64,000 nucleotides of DNA. It comes from an uncultured Bacteroidales bacterium. GTDB lineage: Bacteria > Bacteroidota > Bacteroidia > Bacteroidales > Paludibacteraceae. The translations under genes were made by a program, and so were the position numbers. The notes beneath the pieces were generated by a model, which worked only from the letters and a program-made list of their open reading frames with translations, ran no database searches and was not told where the DNA came from. The DNA lies in the NCBI GenBank assembly GCA_902798385.1, contig CADBWK010000006.1:62001-126000 (forward strand). Direction: 5' to 3'. Below, one piece after another: positions 51,324-58,881 of the stretch. Position 1 is the first letter of the stretch, and the number at the start of each line of letters is the position of its first letter.

Positions 51324-52172
51324 TTACAGGATAGCTAAGATGGCTACGATCAGGGTGGAGAACATGAGGACGGGCATGTGGCGGTCGAGGTGGTCGGTGT
51401 GTGTCCAGACGAACCATAGGTGCCATGCCCAGACGGGGATGATGGCGAGTGTCCACCAGTGACCGTAGAGGACAAAGAGCGTCAGGCAGATCACGAGCAG
51501 CAGGGTGTGATAGATCCGTGCACCGGTAGCGCCGAGGAGGCTGGCGAAGGTGCGTTTGCCATGTATGCGATCGTTCGCCATATCGCGTATGTTATTGAGG
51601 TTGAGCACGCCGACGCAAGGCAGTCCGATGGCGGCGCCGCAGGCGACGACCTCCCAGGTGACCGTCTGCGTCTGGAGGTAGAAAGCACCGATGGTGCTGA
51701 GCAGACCGAAGAAGAGGAACACACCCAGATCGCCGAGACCCATATAGCCGTAACTATGCTTGCCGAGGGTGTACTTGATCGCGCCGACGATGGCCAGCGC
51801 ACCGAGGCCTAAGAAGACCCAACTCTGTTCGCTGTTGAGCGTTCCAAAAGCCGTCCATACCAGGGCAGTACCGAAGAGGATGCAGAGTCCGATGAAGAGC
51901 AGGATCATATGCTTCATCTGCTGCACGGTGATGGTTCCGGCCTGCAGTCCGTAGGCTTCGCGTCCGTGCTGATCGGCGTCCGTACCCTTGAGCGCGTCGC
52001 CGAGTTCGTTGCAGAGATTACTGAGGATCTGCAGACTCAGCGTGGTAAGGATGGCCAGGATAAAAGTGGAAAGTTGAAAGTGGAAAGAGTATGCCAAGCC
52101 GGTGCCAAGAATGATTCCTGACACCGACAAGGGCAATGTGCGTAAACGCAATGATGTGATATAGGGATTCAT
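51324..52172 (-). CDS. menA: 1,4-dihydroxy-2-naphthoate prenyltransferase
   Basis: 282 residues from the second of two adjacent ATGs (MNPYITSLRLRTLPLSV). UbiA-family membrane enzyme that attaches the isoprenoid tail to dihydroxynaphthoate in menaquinone synthesis. Eight to nine predicted membrane helices; the prenyl-diphosphate site is NLCNELGDALKGTDADQHGRE and the second Asp-rich site is NNIRDMANDRIHGKRT. A heptamer array (52063-52090) encodes SFHFQLSTF within the first loop/helix region. Last gene of the long operon starting at 60890; overlaps the leucine-rich-repeat gene. Other men genes are not in the window. Confidence 0.92.
   Translation of the reverse strand: MNPYITSLRLRTLPLSVSGIILGTGLAYSFHFQLSTFILAILTTLSLQILSNLCNELGDALKGTDADQHGREAYGLQAGTITVQQMKHMILLFIGLCILFGTALVWTAFGTLNSEQSWVFLGLGALAIVGAIKYTLGKHSYGYMGLGDLGVFLFFGLLSTIGAFYLQTQTVTWEVVACGAAIGLPCVGVLNLNNIRDMANDRIHGKRTFASLLGATGARIYHTLLLVICLTLFVLYGHWWTLAIIPVWAWHLWFVWTHTDHLDRHMPVLMFSTLIVAILAIL
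52063..52090 (+). repeat. Heptamer array (AAAGTGG/AAAGTTG), in coding sequence
   Basis: Four 7-bp units on the + strand; the complementary strand encodes residues around SFHFQLSTF near the N-terminus of MenA. Confidence 0.88.
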
Positions 52173-53470
52173 CACTCAATCGGGAAGAAGACCTGTCCCT
52201 CTTTGGGTTGGAATTGCTTCCATCCCGGTGCCGCTTTATAGGCTTCTACGGCTACGGCCGGCACTTCGATGCGGAGTCCGTCCTTGGCGATACCGGAGAA
52301 AGCAGCGCCGCTGGTGGTAGGCACTTGAGTTGCCAGACAGCGGATATGATTGAGAGCCGAACAACCGGAGAATGCGCCGTTACCGATCTGCTCAACGGTC
52401 GAGGGCAGGGTGATCTCTTTGATTCCCTTGCAGCCGTGGAAAGCATTGTAATCGATGGTGCGGATACCTTCGGGCAGGGGGATAGCGGTCAGCGCCACGC
52501 AGCCGTTGAAGACGTTCTTGGGGATGCCGTTCGGAACGACCTTGAAGACCACTTGGCTCAGATTCTCGCAGCCTTGGAACTCGCCGTCGCTGAGGGTGGC
52601 GTTATCCAATTCGACCGATTGGAGCTTCTTGCAGTTGAGGAAGATACCGTCGCCGAAAGTCTTGATGGACGCCGGGATGGACAGCTGCTCCACCGCCGTA
52701 CCGGAGAAGGCTTTCTTGCCGATATGCGTCAGGCTCGCACCCAGGTCAATCGTTTTGATATTGCTGCAGTTGAGGAACGCCTCGTCGCGGATGACTTGGA
52801 GGTTCGCCGAGGTATGGAACTCCGTCAGGCCGGTACAACCGCTGAAGGCTCTCTCCTCGATCATCGTCACGCTCTGCGGGATGTCGATAGCGCCCAGTTT
52901 GGTACACTTGAAGAAAGCTTTCTTCTTGATGGTCAGCACGTTGTCGGAGATCGTGACGGACTCCAAGGCGGGGCAGTTAGCGAACTGCTCCTCGGTGATC
53001 TGCTTGTTCTCGATCACCACGCGCTTGAGCATTTTGCAGTTCTTGCACAGGTCGTCGCCTATGTTCGCCACGGTCGCGGGGATCGTGAGTTCCTCCAGAC
53101 CGGAGTTCTCGAACGCGGACTTGGCGATGAAGGTGATCTGCGGACTGATGGTGAAATGCTTGAGGCTCTCGCAACCGGTGAAAGCGTTCTCACCGATGGT
53201 GGTGACGGTAGCGGGGTAGGTGACGGAAGTCATGGTTTTGCTACCGTAGAAGGCCTTGGCATCGATGCCTGTCACGGCGAACTCACCTGCCATCGTTCCG
53301 ATCTGTTCAGGGATCGTGACATCGCCCACATAAGGAGCGTCACCTTTGGTGACCAGGGCGGCGTTTTGGTCAATGCGGTAGTAGATACCGCCTAAGCAGA
53401 AGTCAAAAGCCGGCTTGGCTTGCAGGCATACCGCTGCTACCAAACAAAGGGATAAAAAGATCTTTCTCAT
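52172..53470 (-). CDS. BspA-type leucine-rich-repeat secreted protein
   Basis: 432 residues. Signal peptide at about 1-18 followed by a short N-terminal domain and about a dozen 23-residue LRR_5 (BspA/Treponema pallidum type) repeats of the form IGENAFTGCESLKHF, IDYNAFHGCKGIKEI and IGNGAFSGCSALNHI. Ends in a short cap with VEAYKAAPGWKQF, typical of these proteins. The repeats form a curved surface for protein binding; the target is unknown. It sits between sir2 and menA in the long operon, overlapping menA and 6 bp from the Sir2 stop. Confidence 0.9.
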   Translation of the reverse strand: MRKIFLSLCLVAAVCLQAKPAFDFCLGGIYYRIDQNAALVTKGDAPYVGDVTIPEQIGTMAGEFAVTGIDAKAFYGSKTMTSVTYPATVTTIGENAFTGCESLKHFTISPQITFIAKSAFENSGLEELTIPATVANIGDDLCKNCKMLKRVVIENKQITEEQFANCPALESVTISDNVLTIKKKAFFKCTKLGAIDIPQSVTMIEERAFSGCTGLTEFHTSANLQVIRDEAFLNCSNIKTIDLGASLTHIGKKAFSGTAVEQLSIPASIKTFGDGIFLNCKKLQSVELDNATLSDGEFQGCENLSQVVFKVVPNGIPKNVFNGCVALTAIPLPEGIRTIDYNAFHGCKGIKEITLPSTVEQIGNGAFSGCSALNHIRCLATQVPTTSGAAFSGIAKDGLRIEVPAVAVEAYKAAPGWKQFQPKEGQVFFPIE

Positions 53471-53476
53471 AGGTGT

Positions 53477-54175
53477 TTATTTTTGATATTTAGCAATCAG
53501 TTGTTCAACCAAAGGCGGGACTCCTTCGGTAGCTTTCTTTTGGATATGCGTGATCCGATCCGCCCACATGCCGAACTCGGGTTGTCCCGGATCGACGAAA
53601 TAGATGGGGCATTTCGCCGGCGCATAATGGATGAGGGACGCGGCGGGATAGACGTTCAGACTCGTGCCGACTACCACCATGATATCCGCTTGGCTCGCGA
53701 TACGACATGCCTCGTCGAAATACGGCACGCCTTCTCCGAAGAAGACGATGTACGGGCGCAGTAACGAGCCGTCCGGATGACGGTCACCGTAATGCTGTTC
53801 CCAGCCCTCGAGTGGCACGGTAGCGGTCTCGTTGTTCTCCGAACGCAGTTTGGTGATCTCCCCATGCAGATGCACCACCTCTTTGGCGCCCGCACGCTCG
53901 TGCAGGTCATCTATATTCTGCGTGATGACGCGCGTACCCGGGATGGCCTGCTGTAACTTAGCGATCGCCATGTGGGCAGCGTTGGGTTGTGCCGCCAAGG
54001 TGTCCTTGCGGCGCGCGTTGTAGAAGTCCACACATAACTGCGGATTGCGTAACCACGCTTCGTGGGTACACACATCCTCGATGCGGTAGTGCTCCCATAA
54101 CCCGTCTGAGTCACGGAAGGTACCCAGACCACTCTCTGCGCTCACTCCGGCGCCCGTGAAAACAACGATATTCAT
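53477..54175 (-). CDS. Sir2-family NAD-dependent deacylase lacking zinc cysteines
   Basis: 232 residues. Sirtuin core: GAGVSAESGLGTFRD, TQNIDDLHERAG, catalytic His in HLHGE and VVGTSLNVYPAASLI. It would remove acyl groups from lysines using NAD. The four-cysteine zinc site expected after HLHGE is absent (the segment reads ITKLRSENNETATVPLEG), so the small domain must be stabilised otherwise or the protein has diverged; CobB-like bacterial homologues without zinc exist. The start codon lies inside a heptamer array (54172-54199). Confidence 0.9.
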   Translation of the reverse strand: MNIVVFTGAGVSAESGLGTFRDSDGLWEHYRIEDVCTHEAWLRNPQLCVDFYNARRKDTLAAQPNAAHMAIAKLQQAIPGTRVITQNIDDLHERAGAKEVVHLHGEITKLRSENNETATVPLEGWEQHYGDRHPDGSLLRPYIVFFGEGVPYFDEACRIASQADIMVVVGTSLNVYPAASLIHYAPAKCPIYFVDPGQPEFGMWADRITHIQKKATEGVPPLVEQLIAKYQK

Positions 54176-54199
54176 TGGTAATTGGTAATTGGTTATTTA
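54172..54199 (+). repeat. Heptamer array (TAATTGG) at a gene junction
   Basis: Four 7-bp units (TCATTGG, TAATTGG twice, TTATTTA). It fills the 17-bp gap between the DUF486 gene and sir2, including the sir2 start codon and the DUF486 stop. Confidence 0.88.
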
Positions 54200-54564
54200 A
54201 AGCCGAAAACAAAATAGACCGCAGCGATCAGCAGCAGGCATGCTACGAAATGATTCCATTTGAGTTCCATATGGAAAGCGATCATCGAGAAGACGACAAA
54301 CACCACGAGGGTGATGACCTCCTGGATGACTTTCAGTTGCATCAAGCTGAACGTACCTCCGTTCCCGATAAAACCCATCCGGTTCGCCGGTACCTGCAGG
54401 CAGTACTCGAAGAAAGCGATGCCCCAGGACAGGAGAATGACGAAGATGAGCGGCGTGGCGTTGGTGAGGAAACCCGTCTGCTGCAACTTGAGGTGGCCGT
54501 ACCACGCCAAGGTCATGAAGATATTCGACGCTAAAAGCAATAAGATAGTGTATAACGCGTTCAT
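54193..54564 (-). CDS. DUF486 (DMT-like) membrane protein
   Basis: 123 residues, four membrane helices. Contains the DUF486 hallmarks WYGHLK near the N-terminus, SWGIAFFEYCLQVPANRMG in the middle and LKVIQEVITLVVFVVFS. The family is a small relative of drug/metabolite transporters with no known substrate. Overlaps the TtcA-like gene by 4 bp. Confidence 0.92.
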   Translation of the reverse strand: MNALYTILLLLASNIFMTLAWYGHLKLQQTGFLTNATPLIFVILLSWGIAFFEYCLQVPANRMGFIGNGGTFSLMQLKVIQEVITLVVFVVFSMIAFHMELKWNHFVACLLLIAAVYFVFGFK

Positions 54565-55301
54565 TGTTGCGGTAAATAATCCTTTTTGATGTTCGTTAGT
54601 GCGCCGTACATGGAGTCAACGGCTTCGGGGTTGAGTGCTTTGATCTGCGCCAACAGTCCTTTGACTTTCTCCCGCGAACTCACATGCTCGAACGGACACA
54701 GTTTGTTTTGCTTCTGATAACCCTGCTGCTCCGCGTAGGCTTTGATATCCGCTTCGTCGATGAGGCATAATGGGCGAATGATCCGAATCGGCATCTTGTC
54801 CAACTGCAGGATGGGCGGCATGGTGGCGAACGTGCCCTGGTAGATGAGGTTCATCAGCAGGGTCTCTATCACGTCGTCCCGATGATGGCCGAAAGCGATC
54901 TTGTTACACCCGAGTTCCTGCGCGACGTTAAAGAGCGTCTTGCGGCGGTACCATGAGCAGAGAAAACATTCGTTTTCTATTTTTGATTTTTGATTTTTGA
55001 TTGGTGATTTGGGAGCTTCTCCAATCTCCGTGTCGCGAACCAACAAGGGCACACCTGCCTCTTGACAGAAGGACTCCAGATAACTGAGGTCGGTCTGATA
55101 GTCCCGTTCCTTGACGCGTACATGCAAGGCGGTCACCTGAAAGCGGGGTTTGTATATTTTCGCACGCCGACCAAGCAGTTCGGTCAGGAGCAGGCTGTCT
55201 TTGCCGCCGCTGAGGCCGATGAGGATATGATCTCCGTCCTCGATAAGGCTGTAGTCCGCACAAGCCTTATGGAACCGCCGGGTCAGTTGCTCAATTGCCA
55301 T
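54561..55301 (-). CDS. TtcA-like tRNA 2-thiolation enzyme (PP-loop ATPase)
   Basis: 246 residues. PP-loop SGGKDS at 31-36 and a CxxC pair in NECFLCSWYRRKTLF that in TtcA binds an Fe-S cluster; then KIAFGHHRDDVIETLLMNL. The family adenylates and thiolates cytidine 32 of tRNA. A six-unit heptamer array (54973-55014) encodes SPIKNQKSKIE just before the CxxC, a position where TtcA proteins have a short loop. The stop/start junctions overlap both neighbours. TtcA versus a close TilS/TtuA-like relative cannot be settled by eye. Confidence 0.88.
   Translation of the reverse strand: MAIEQLTRRFHKACADYSLIEDGDHILIGLSGGKDSLLLTELLGRRAKIYKPRFQVTALHVRVKERDYQTDLSYLESFCQEAGVPLLVRDTEIGEAPKSPIKNQKSKIENECFLCSWYRRKTLFNVAQELGCNKIAFGHHRDDVIETLLMNLIYQGTFATMPPILQLDKMPIRIIRPLCLIDEADIKAYAEQQGYQKQNKLCPFEHVSSREKVKGLLAQIKALNPEAVDSMYGALTNIKKDYLPQQ
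54973..55014 (-). repeat. Heptamer array (TCAAAAA), in coding sequence
   Basis: Six 7-bp units on the - strand, three of them identical TCAAAAA. They encode a Lys/Ser/Asn-rich insertion immediately before the CxxC of the TtcA-like protein. Confidence 0.97.
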
Positions 55302-56104
55302 TATACCAGGTATCGTTTTCTAAGGATTTGTACATCCTCGTGCGTGAGACAGAGTATCTCATGCAGGTAGTTGGTCATGCCGCCGAACTCGCGGTCGATG
55401 AGTTCGAGCGTGGAGATGAAGTTCGGGGTAGAGACGCCCATGAAGGCTTGAATGACGCGCATCTCCGCTTCGCCGCCTCCGCGGGCGATGACGTCCGCAT
55501 TCAGCTTCTCCACGATGGGGCGGTAATGCTCGTTACTCTGCTCAAAATCCGCAATGATATCCTCTTTGGAGATACCTAAGGCGAACATGAGGAACGCGGC
55601 TCCCCAGCCCGTACGGTCTTTGCCTTGCGCGCAATGCCAGAGGATACCGCCGTCTTCGGGCGCTTCGATGATCAGGCGCAGGAAAGCGGCGTACTGCAAC
55701 TGCGAGAACTCCGACCGGATAAGCGAGGGGTACATGTTCGCCGCCATCATCTGTACCTCCGGATAGAAGGCGTAATTGACGATATGCCGATCCAGTTCGA
55801 GGAAAGCCTCGTCGGGTATCGGCTTGCCGGTTTGCTGCTCCGCACGCATGTCGATGGTCGGAAGCAGATGATGCTGCACGCCTTCTATCTCCCGATCCGG
55901 TACGGCTTGGAACTCACCCAGCGAGCGGAAATCGAAGATGCGGCAGAGGTTATACTCCTCTTTGAGCCGCGCCACATCGTTGTCGGATGCATCGTGCAGA
56001 TGGGCGGTACGGATCAGGCGATGGGGACGGATCTGTCGTCCGCCGGCACCGATCATACCCCCTAAGTCACGGGCGTTGTCTATATGTTCAAAGACGATTT
56101 TCAT
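55301..56104 (-). CDS. Tyrosine/serine phosphatase, PTP family
   Basis: 267 residues. NARDLGGM near the N-terminus and the catalytic loop HCAQGKDRTG (nucleophile Cys158, Arg164) identify the bacterial PTP group related to Y_phosphatase3 and lipid/protein phosphatases. Intracellular: no signal peptide. Its place between the HD hydrolase (4-bp overlap) and the TtcA-like gene (1-bp overlap) makes it part of the regulatory operon; substrate unknown, either a phosphoprotein or a small phosphorylated signal. Confidence 0.9.
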   Translation of the reverse strand: MKIVFEHIDNARDLGGMIGAGGRQIRPHRLIRTAHLHDASDNDVARLKEEYNLCRIFDFRSLGEFQAVPDREIEGVQHHLLPTIDMRAEQQTGKPIPDEAFLELDRHIVNYAFYPEVQMMAANMYPSLIRSEFSQLQYAAFLRLIIEAPEDGGILWHCAQGKDRTGWGAAFLMFALGISKEDIIADFEQSNEHYRPIVEKLNADVIARGGGEAEMRVIQAFMGVSTPNFISTLELIDREFGGMTNYLHEILCLTHEDVQILRKRYLV

Positions 56105-56691
56105 TTTCTAAAAACATCATCAATCAGGCGCACAAACTCCTGATAGGCAAAGGTGTCTTTCAGTTCGGAGAGCGAGGCGGCGAGCCCGCGGTAATGCCAT
56201 TCATGGGAGGCTTTGTCCTTGACATGGAAGATATTCCATAGCGCATCGCCTTTGATCTGATAGTCCCGCCATATCGCCCGCATGTTACTCAGCTTATCGC
56301 CCATGGCTACGATCTTCGCATCGTGCGGCGCTGCGACCAGACGATCGATCGCTGCCTGTTTGCGTGCATGCCAGGTCTCCTCCTCGTTCTTACCGTCAAA
56401 CAGTTCCCCGTTGATCTGATCGCTCTCGGCGTGCACGAGTTCGGCGATGCGGTCACCGAATTCCGCACGGATCTGCTCGACGGTGACGTCCGTATCTTCG
56501 ATGGTGTCATGCAGCGCTGCGGCAGCCAACAGTTCCTGATCGGGCGTGATGGTGGATACGATCTCCACCGCCTCCATCGGGTGGACGATATACGGAAAAC
56601 CTTTCCCGCGCCGCTCGGTGTTATGATGCGCCTTGACTGCGAAGATAATCGCGCGATCCAACAAGTCAGTGTCTATATACTTATTTGCCAT
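56101..56691 (-). CDS. HD-domain phosphohydrolase, RelA/SpoT-hydrolase-like
   Basis: 196 residues, only the HD hydrolase part of the Rel/SpoT family. Motifs: GKGFPYIVHPMEAVEIV with His37, AALHDTIEDT (His61-Asp62, Glu65-Asp66) and MGDKLSNMRA. Same general size as small alarmone hydrolases that cleave the 3'-pyrophosphate of (p)ppGpp. It lies two genes downstream of a RelA/SpoT-type synthetase, so a synthesis/removal pair is likely; the exact nucleotide is unknown. Confidence 0.88.
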   Translation of the reverse strand: MANKYIDTDLLDRAIIFAVKAHHNTERRGKGFPYIVHPMEAVEIVSTITPDQELLAAAALHDTIEDTDVTVEQIRAEFGDRIAELVHAESDQINGELFDGKNEEETWHARKQAAIDRLVAAPHDAKIVAMGDKLSNMRAIWRDYQIKGDALWNIFHVKDKASHEWHYRGLAASLSELKDTFAYQEFVRLIDDVFRK

Positions 56692-56698
56692 AAATGCT

Positions 56699-57541
56699 TT
56701 AATAAACGGTTCCTTCCAGCATCGCTCTGAACTCCGGCATCGGGCAGTGTGTATCGCGCTCGATCATGATGGTCTTTAGACCGGCGTAGATCTTCACTTC
56801 TTTCATCACGGCTTCCATATCGGCATCGGGACCGAAATACTCCTTCGCAAAACCGTCCCAGAAACGCGCAGCGGTGGCGTTACTCATGTGGTTCACCTCC
56901 ATCGTCCATGCCTCGTTATTCAGACAGCAGCACAGATACACCATACCGATATCGAACATCGGATATCCGTAGCAGAAATCCCCCAAATCAATGAAATACA
57001 GCTTTCTTTCCCCGTCTTTCTCCGTGAAGATACCGTTTCCGAACTGCAAGTCACCGTGTATCGCTGTGTCGGCATCGGGTGCAGCGGCAATGAAATCACG
57101 GAGTTTCTGTTTCTGCTCGGGCGTAAAATCGGGATTGTCGGCTAACATCTTGTACAACCGGTCCTTCACGTTCTCGAACTGCGACGTATCGACATGCGTA
57201 GCGTGCAGTTTTTTGCATAACTGCGCAAACTCCTGTCCGTACTCCTCCGCTTTCTCGGGATTGTCCCCGCAGGCACGCGAGTATGATTTCTTTCCTTCGA
57301 TACGACGGAAACGGATACCCATCCGTTCGCCATCGGTCACCAGATCACCGGGCTCCGGTGTCGGGATGCCTAAGGCATACACTTTCTTTGCCAACTCCAA
57401 TTCCAACCGCGCTGCCTCGAAATTACGGAAGTACATCTTCATCATAATGTTCGGGTCGGTCTTATGGTTGTAACTTGCACCGTTAGCTCCTTCGCCGGTG
57501 CGTATATAATCGTTCAGATCAATCAAAATAGGTTCTGTCAT
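56699..57541 (-). CDS. Aminoglycoside-phosphotransferase-fold kinase, TIGR02172 type
   Basis: 280 residues. Catalytic loop HGDLQFGN (His162, Asp164) and metal-binding IDLGD shortly after define the APH/choline-kinase fold. N-terminal MMKMYFRNFEAARLELELA carries the usual nucleotide-site Lys and helix; TPEPGDLVTDGERMGIRFRRIEGK is typical of the TIGR02172 subgroup, a paralogous family in Fibrobacter and Bacteroidota of unknown substrate. Overlaps the synthetase stop by 4 bp and lies 7 bp before the HD hydrolase, so it may phosphorylate a component of this signalling operon rather than an antibiotic. Confidence 0.82.
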   Translation of the reverse strand: MTEPILIDLNDYIRTGEGANGASYNHKTDPNIMMKMYFRNFEAARLELELAKKVYALGIPTPEPGDLVTDGERMGIRFRRIEGKKSYSRACGDNPEKAEEYGQEFAQLCKKLHATHVDTSQFENVKDRLYKMLADNPDFTPEQKQKLRDFIAAAPDADTAIHGDLQFGNGIFTEKDGERKLYFIDLGDFCYGYPMFDIGMVYLCCCLNNEAWTMEVNHMSNATAARFWDGFAKEYFGPDADMEAVMKEVKIYAGLKTIMIERDTHCPMPEFRAMLEGTVY

Positions 57542-58575
57542 AATTGAATACTTTTTGCTAAATTAAACGTCATTTCTGCAATCGCTTCGTTCTGCGTGTT
57601 ATGGCCGTTGATGGCGTCGAAGAAACGCACCAGACCCATCTTACCGCCACCGGAAGCGATGATGCAGACGATACAGATATTCTGTACGCCGACGGCAGAG
57701 GAGATTATATCGAGATCGGTGTTGCCCAACTGATGCCGCGCCAGACGGTAGGCTGCTTCCTGGTAGTGTTTCTTAAGTCGCTCCACGTCGCCGAGTGTCT
57801 TGCAGCCGAATGCGTTGAATACCCGCAGGTAGTGGATCAGCGGTACTTCCTGTATCTCGGCCTGGTTGATAGCCGCAATACGTTTGTTAAGGGCATCGAA
57901 CGGACGTGCCTGCAGATAGCTGTTGAACGTGTCGCCGTCTAACAGTACATCGTCCAACTTGCCGTTCTGAACCAATTGCTGTACGCGCCGTCTGTAGTCG
58001 GTGATCTCCGAGCGGATCCGGCTGAACTCATCGTCTGCCATCTCCAGGATACCTGCCAAGCGGTTGATACGGCGCAGGTACTCCCGCGGGATCTCGACGC
58101 CGGTCTTGTAACCGATATCGTGGTTGATCGCCGCCCAGGCGTGTTGGAGCGTCGTGCGAAGCTGTAACTCAAACCGAAAGTCGTAGCCGGGCAACTTGCA
58201 TATATAGTGCAGCGAGTTATAGCCGAAACTGTCCAGTTGGTGTAACGTGCGCTTATCGACCGAGTTGTTCCAATCGATCTCAAAGAGCTGCTCCGCCATC
58301 GCTGCGATCCGGTCCACATCGTCGGTGTAGAACGTGATGATTCGTGCTCCGAGGATGTCGGTGATGTCGCTGAGGGTGGCGTACTTGGATCCTTTCAGCG
58401 CCAACTTGCCACGCAGACTCTCTTCGGTCTTGATGCGTGCCTCGATGGCGGTAACGATGAGTCCGCTGCGGTCCAGTGCTTCGCGAAGCAAACGCAGCAC
58501 TTCGGTCTTCATTTGCTCCAAGACCGGTATCGCTTCGCGGTACTCGTCGAGAATCATTTCGCAATGCAGATCCAT
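57538..58575 (-). CDS. RelA/SpoT-domain nucleotide pyrophosphokinase-like protein
   Basis: 345 residues, no hydrolase, TGS or ACT domain. The synthetase core (about 35-200) shows KLALKGSKYATLSDITDILGARIIT, the DSFGYNSLHYICKLPG strand and FELQLRTTLQHAWAAINHDIGYK, the signature of (p)ppGpp and related pyrophosphokinases. The C-terminal 130 residues are helical and of unknown type. Length is above the 200-250 usual for small alarmone synthetases. Starts 3 bp after the STAS gene stop. Product could be (p)ppGpp or another pyrophosphorylated nucleotide; some stand-alone relatives are toxins. Confidence 0.9.
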   Translation of the reverse strand: MDLHCEMILDEYREAIPVLEQMKTEVLRLLREALDRSGLIVTAIEARIKTEESLRGKLALKGSKYATLSDITDILGARIITFYTDDVDRIAAMAEQLFEIDWNNSVDKRTLHQLDSFGYNSLHYICKLPGYDFRFELQLRTTLQHAWAAINHDIGYKTGVEIPREYLRRINRLAGILEMADDEFSRIRSEITDYRRRVQQLVQNGKLDDVLLDGDTFNSYLQARPFDALNKRIAAINQAEIQEVPLIHYLRVFNAFGCKTLGDVERLKKHYQEAAYRLARHQLGNTDLDIISSAVGVQNICIVCIIASGGGKMGLVRFFDAINGHNTQNEAIAEMTFNLAKSIQL

Positions 58576-58578
58576 GAC

Positions 58579-58881
58579 TTATTGGATTTCAAACAGGGAC
58601 ACAAAGCCCGTCATCATGAATACCTGACGGATGTCGGCGTTGATGTTCCGTACGATGACCTTACTGCCATGCGCTACGGCCTCTTTGCGAACGCTGAGGA
58701 AGATACGCAGACCGCTCGAGGAGATATACTCCAGTTCCGTACAATCCAGAATAATCTCTTTGTTCGCTGCGTCCAGAAGAGGCTTTACGTCCTCCATCGT
58801 TTGCACCGCTGCCGGCGTGTCCAACCGACCGATGAACTTGGCAATAATCTGATTGCCGTTTTCTACAATTTCCGTTTTCAT
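58579..58881 (-). CDS. STAS-domain anti-sigma-factor antagonist
   Basis: 100 residues, a single STAS domain (SpoIIAA/RsbV type). The phospho-acceptor region is ILDCTELEYISSSGLRIFL with Ser54-Ser56. In partner switching such a protein is phosphorylated by an RsbW-like kinase and dephosphorylated by a SpoIIE/RsbU-like phosphatase; both activities are encoded by the gene directly upstream, which overlaps it by 4 bp. The downstream target is not obvious because no sigma-B-like factor is in view. Confidence 0.93.
   Translation of the reverse strand: MKTEIVENGNQIIAKFIGRLDTPAAVQTMEDVKPLLDAANKEIILDCTELEYISSSGLRIFLSVRKEAVAHGSKVIVRNINADIRQVFMMTGFVSLFEIQ

Noticed and set aside
52208-53395. A 395-codon open frame antisense to the leucine-rich-repeat gene
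   Set aside because: Periodicity in the antisense product simply mirrors the sense-strand repeats.
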